This document shows positions 60,820 to 64,000 of a stretch of DNA of 64,000 nt, piece by piece. Numbering within the stretch: position 1 is the first letter of the stretch; each line of letters begins with the position of its first letter. Below the pieces are notes generated by a model that did not search any database, was not told where the DNA came from, and saw only the letters and a program-made list of their open reading frames with translations. The position numbers were made by a program, and so were the translations under genes. The DNA is from VFMC01 sp040398525 (GTDB taxonomy: Bacteria > Actinomycetota > Acidimicrobiia > Acidimicrobiales > Ilumatobacteraceae): assembly GCA_040398525.1 (NCBI GenBank), contig JBBATY010000004.1, forward strand, positions 102,195 through 166,194. The letters are read 5' to 3'.

Positions 60820-60833
60820 TTTGGCATGCCTAA
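60820..60833 (+). promoter_or_regulatory. DtxR/IdeR-like iron box
   Basis: TTTGGCATGCCTAA is a 14-bp palindrome with one mismatch pair and a perfect GGCATGCC core; it continues as CATTT. It matches 12 of 19 positions of the DtxR/IdeR consensus (TTAGGTTAGSCTAACCTAA). It sits 24 bp before the start of a ferric-iron transporter operon, with TAACAT as a possible overlapping -10. Iron-dependent repression is inferred. Confidence 0.6.
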
Positions 60834-60857
60834 CATTTGTGTGCAAGACTGCTTGTT

Positions 60858-61904
60858 ATGCAGGCATCGATGCATCCGAACCATCGGCGGTCGACCCCCC
60901 GGATCGCTGCGCTCATCGGCTTCGCAGCCGCCGCAGCGACCCTCGCTGCCTGTGGCAGCGACGACGGCGGCGGCGATGCCACCCGCACCGTCACCGTGTA
61001 CACCGGTCGGCATTACGGCATCGAGCCGGTCTTCGACGAGTTCACCGAGGCGACCGGGATCGAGGTGCGCTTCACCACCGGCTCAGACCCCGAGCTGCGC
61101 GAGCGCCTGCTCGCCGAGGGCGAGAACACCCCCGCCGACCTGATCATGACCGCGGATGCGGCCAACATCGAGCTCGCCGCCGAGGCCGGCCTGCTGTCGC
61201 CGGTCGACAGCGAGGCGCTGCGCGAGGCGGTCCCCGAGGAGTTGCGCGCCGCCGACGACACGTGGTTCGCGCTCAGCCGCCGGCTGCGCGTGATCATGCA
61301 CTCGACCGAGCGGGTGAGCGAGCCACCCACCTCGTACGCCGACCTCGGCGACCCGCAGTGGGCCGGCCGGCTGTGCCTGCGCCCGAGCACCCACCCGTAC
61401 ACCCAGTCGCTGGTGGCGAGCCTGGTGGCGAACATGGGCGAGGAAGAGGCCTTGGCGGTCGTCGAGTCGTGGGTCGCCAACGACCCCCTCTACATCAACT
61501 CCGACACCGACATCTTGAAGGCCATCGCGGCGGGCGACTGCGACGTCGCGCTGGCCAACACCTACTACCTGGCCCGCCTGCTCACCGAGGATCCGGCGTT
61601 CCCCGTGGCCCTGAGCTGGCCCGAGCAGGACGCCGCCGGCGCCCACGTGAACGTCAGCACTGCGGCCGTCACCGCTGCAGCCCCCAACCGCGACGAGGCG
61701 GTCGCCCTGCTCGAGTGGCTCGCCACCGACGGGCAGAAGACGTTCAGCGATGCCAACTTCGAGTACCCGGCCGACCCGGACGTGGCACCCGCCGAGATCC
61801 TCACCGGGTTCGGCGAGTTCCTCGCCGACCTGGCTGCCGTCCGCGAGCTCGGGCGGCTGAACCCCGTCGCTGTCGACCTGCTCTCGGCCGCCGGGTACGA
61901 GTGA
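60858..61904 (+). CDS. fbpA: Ferric-iron ABC transporter substrate-binding lipoprotein (FbpA/FutA type)
   Basis: The 348-residue protein has a lipoprotein signal (ALIGFAAAAATLAACGS), then VTVYTGRHYGIEPVFDEF, a segment conserved in Fe(III)-binding proteins. The iron-binding tyrosine pair is at residues 236-237 in LANTYYLARLLTED. This separates it from sugar-binding SBPs. It binds Fe(III) outside the membrane. ATG 60858 gives a signal of normal length; an ATG four codons on is possible. No clear ribosome site is seen, so the transcript may have a very short leader. The permease follows after 19 bp and the ATPase after that. Confidence 0.88.
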   Translation: MQASMHPNHRRSTPRIAALIGFAAAAATLAACGSDDGGGDATRTVTVYTGRHYGIEPVFDEFTEATGIEVRFTTGSDPELRERLLAEGENTPADLIMTADAANIELAAEAGLLSPVDSEALREAVPEELRAADDTWFALSRRLRVIMHSTERVSEPPTSYADLGDPQWAGRLCLRPSTHPYTQSLVASLVANMGEEEALAVVESWVANDPLYINSDTDILKAIAAGDCDVALANTYYLARLLTEDPAFPVALSWPEQDAAGAHVNVSTAAVTAAAPNRDEAVALLEWLATDGQKTFSDANFEYPADPDVAPAEILTGFGEFLADLAAVRELGRLNPVAVDLLSAAGYE

Positions 61905-61923
61905 GGGCCGACACCTGCGCACG

Positions 61924-63501
61924 GTGCTGACGAGGGCCACGGGCGCGCTGCCCGGTTGGACGGCGATCGTGCTGATCGCCTCGGTCGTCGCGGTCCCGGT
62001 CGCGGTGATCCTCGCCTCCATCGTCGATCCGAGCACGGAGATGTGGTCGCAGCTCTGGCAGACACGGCTGCCCGGCATGATCCGCGACACCGTGGTGCTG
62101 CTCGTCACGGTGGTGGCAGGCACCCTCGTGCTCGGCACCGGTCTGGCGTGGCTGGTGACGGCGTACGACTTCCCGGCTCGCCGCGTCGTGGCCTGGCTGC
62201 TCGTCACCCCCCTCGCGGTGCCGGGTTACGTGGCCGGGTTCGTCTGGCTCGACACGCTCGCCGTGCCGTTCGGGGCGAGGGGCGTGCGCAGCATCTGGCT
62301 GTGCGCCGCGACGCTGGTGCTCACCCTCTACCCCTACGTGTACCTGTTCGCCCGGGCATCGTTCCGGGCCCAGGGCGGCGATGCCCGCGACGCAGCCCGC
62401 ACACTCGGCCTCGGCCCGGGGCGCACGTTCTGGCGCGTGGCGCTGCCGATGGCCCGGCCAGCGCTCGCCGCCGGCGCAGCACTCGTGACGATGGAGGTGC
62501 TCACCGACATCGGCACGGTGCGGTTGTTCAACGTGAGCACCATCGCCGACGGGGTGATGCGCGTCTGGTTCGGCACCGGCGACCGCGGCGCGGCCGCCGA
62601 ACTGGCGACGCTGCTCGTGGCGAGCGCCATCACCCTGATCGCCCTCGAGCGCGGCTTGCGCCGAGGGGCGCGCTACTCGGGCCGCGCAGGCGAACGTCCT
62701 GCCGCTGCGTTGGCACTCGGCCCCGGCGGACGTGTGGGCGCGCTGGTGGTGGCAGGCACCGTGCTCGTGCTCGCCGTCGGAGTCCCGGTGGTGCGCCTCG
62801 TCGACTGGGCGCTGGCCGCTCGACGCGCAGGCACCGCCACAACGGTCGCCGGCGGCCTCTGGCACCACCTCTCGAGCACCCTCGTCGTGGCGGGCCTGGC
62901 CACGCTCACCTGCATCACCTTGGGCTCGATGCTGGCCCTGCTGGTGCGCCGCCGTGGGCGGGCCGGCCGGGTCATCGGTCGCGCGGCATCGCTCGGCTAC
63001 GCGATGCCCGGGCCGGTGGTGGCTGTGGGCGCGCTGATCACCTTGGCCGCCGTCGACCGCCTCGACGTGCTGCCCGACGGATTCTTGCTCGTCGGGTCAC
63101 TGCTCGGTCTGGTGTTCGCGCTCGTCGTGCGCTTCATGGCCGTCGCCTTCCAGGGGGTGGAGGCCGGGCTCGACCGGGTGCCCGGCTCGACCGTGGCGAG
63201 TGCCCGCATGCTCGGCGCCCGACCGCTCCGCGTGGCCTGGTCGGTCGAGATCCCGTCGGCCAGGGTCGCGATCCTGGCTGCGACAGCACTGCTGACGATC
63301 GACCTGATGAAGGAGCTCCCGATCACGCTGTTGCTGCGCCCATTCGGCCTCGACACGCTGTCGGTGTGGGTGTGGCAGGCGACATCGGAGAGCCTGTGGG
63401 AACAGGCGGCCGTACCATCACTGGCGATGATCGTGGTCGGGATGGTGGCTGTCGGGGCCCTGCTGGTGGCGCTCGAGCGCGGTGCCGAGGTGGTGTCGTG
63501 A
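61924..63501 (+). CDS. fbpB: Ferric-iron ABC transporter permease (FbpB type, double domain)
   Basis: The 525-residue membrane protein has two permease halves of about six helices each, as in FbpB/SfuB, each with an EAA loop: DAARTLGLGPGRTFWRVALP and ASARMLGARPLRVAWSVEIP. WTAIVLIASVVAVPVAVILA is the first helix. It forms the whole channel alone, pairing with an ATPase dimer. It starts at GTG 61924, and its TGA overlaps the ATPase GTG. Confidence 0.9.
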   Translation: MLTRATGALPGWTAIVLIASVVAVPVAVILASIVDPSTEMWSQLWQTRLPGMIRDTVVLLVTVVAGTLVLGTGLAWLVTAYDFPARRVVAWLLVTPLAVPGYVAGFVWLDTLAVPFGARGVRSIWLCAATLVLTLYPYVYLFARASFRAQGGDARDAARTLGLGPGRTFWRVALPMARPALAAGAALVTMEVLTDIGTVRLFNVSTIADGVMRVWFGTGDRGAAAELATLLVASAITLIALERGLRRGARYSGRAGERPAAALALGPGGRVGALVVAGTVLVLAVGVPVVRLVDWALAARRAGTATTVAGGLWHHLSSTLVVAGLATLTCITLGSMLALLVRRRGRAGRVIGRAASLGYAMPGPVVAVGALITLAAVDRLDVLPDGFLLVGSLLGLVFALVVRFMAVAFQGVEAGLDRVPGSTVASARMLGARPLRVAWSVEIPSARVAILAATALLTIDLMKELPITLLLRPFGLDTLSVWVWQATSESLWEQAAVPSLAMIVVGMVAVGALLVALERGAEVVS

Positions 63502-64000
63502 CGAGCACGTCCCCTGCGCTGCACGTCGAGGGATTGACCCGCTCGTTCGGCGACCGGCTCGTCGTCGACGGCATCGGCCTCGACCTGCACGACGGCGAGA
63601 TGCTCACCCTGGTCGGCCCGAGCGGGTGCGGCAAGTCGACGCTCCTGCGCCTGATCGCGGGCCTCGAGCCGATCGATGCAGGGCGCGTGCTCCTCGGCGA
63701 TCGCGACGTCACCGCCGTGGCCCCCGAGCAGCGGCACATCGGCTTCGTGTTCCAGGAGAGCTCGCTGTTCGGCCATCTGCGGGTCGACCAGAACGTGGCC
63801 TTCGGCCTGCGGCACCTGCCTCGGGCCGCGCGCGCAGCACGCGTGGCCGAGATGCTCGAGCTCGTCCACCTCGGCGAGATGGCTCGCCGCTACCCGCACC
63901 AGCTCTCCGGTGGCGAGCAGCAGCGCATCGCCCTGGCCCGCGCCTTGGCCCCGAGCCCGCGCGTGGTGCTGCTCGACGAGCCCTTCGCCAGCCTCGACGA
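63498..64000 (+). CDS. fbpC: Ferric-iron ABC transporter ATPase (FbpC type), partial
   Basis: The gene starts at GTG 63498-63500 (GTGA overlap with the permease) and runs off the window. The visible 167 codons hold Walker A GPSGCGKST, the Q-loop GFVFQESSLFGHL, signature QLSGGEQQRIALARAL and Walker B VVLLDEPFASLD. The missing C-terminal part should carry the regulatory domain. It energises the fbpB channel. Confidence 0.9.
   Translation, partial: MTSTSPALHVEGLTRSFGDRLVVDGIGLDLHDGEMLTLVGPSGCGKSTLLRLIAGLEPIDAGRVLLGDRDVTAVAPEQRHIGFVFQESSLFGHLRVDQNVAFGLRHLPRAARAARVAEMLELVHLGEMARRYPHQLSGGEQQRIALARALAPSPRVVLLDEPFASLD

Noticed and set aside
1..64000. tRNA, rRNA, CRISPR array, insertion sequences or prophage genes
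   Set aside because: No cloverleaf, rRNA signature, spaced repeat array, transposase, integrase or phage structural protein was recognised on either strand by reading.

Overview
The window is high-GC DNA with many GTG starts, frequent ATGA/GTGA stop-start overlaps, lipoproteins of the AACGG(D) type and long antisense open frames. This is typical of an actinomycete. The gene mix and protein style suggest an Acidimicrobiia-like lineage, but that is inference. A run of 100 Ns flanked by an identical 55-bp duplication shows that this is a scaffolded draft or metagenome assembly.

Layout. (1) 1-12512: amino-acid catabolism, mostly on the minus strand. In transcription order it holds 4-hydroxyphenylpyruvate dioxygenase, fumarylacetoacetase, homogentisate dioxygenase (the tyrosine/homogentisate route), a sarcosine-oxidase-like enzyme and two tandem IclR regulators. 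A tightly coupled set follows: branched-chain aminotransferase, agmatine-deiminase-like enzyme, hydratase and dimethylglycine/sarcosine-dehydrogenase-like enzyme. A divergent Lrp/AsnC regulator faces the hppD gene. (2) 12490-38006: a catabolic island. It holds three CocE/NonD-type serine hydrolases, an S33 and an S9 peptidase, an M81 (MlrC-like) protein, a complete oligopeptide-type ABC importer, a TetR regulator, a GMC oxidoreductase, an aldehyde dehydrogenase, a type I Baeyer-Villiger monooxygenase, an SDR, an EthD-like protein and an FAD_binding_2 flavoprotein. Three transcription units carry the same TGCGTAAG operator-like word in their promoter regions, so the island looks like one TetR-controlled regulon. 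A PNPOx/RidA divergon with a 27-bp inverted repeat sits inside it. (3) 38007-46336: mixed cargo. It includes a decayed cytochrome P450, an unrecognised ferritin-like protein, a Phd-VapC toxin-antitoxin pair, a BaiN-type flavoprotein fused to a cysteine-rich domain, a GNAT acetyltransferase, ThpR, an amidase and a PIG-L deacetylase. (4) 46358-60558 (minus): a ten-gene glycan operon with a sugar ABC importer, GH35/42-like, GH2, two GH4, a BadF-type sugar kinase, GH20 and an MsmK/UgpC-type ATPase. (5) 60820-64000 (plus): a ferric-iron ABC transporter (FbpABC type) behind a DtxR/IdeR-like palindrome. Its ATPase runs off the window end.

Main hypotheses. Region 2 imports and degrades a peptide- or ester-like molecule whose breakdown includes ketone-to-ester conversion (BVMO) and ester or amide hydrolysis. 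Region 4 imports and dismantles a HexNAc/mannose/galactose-type oligosaccharide in the cytoplasm. Neither substrate can be proved from sequence alone.
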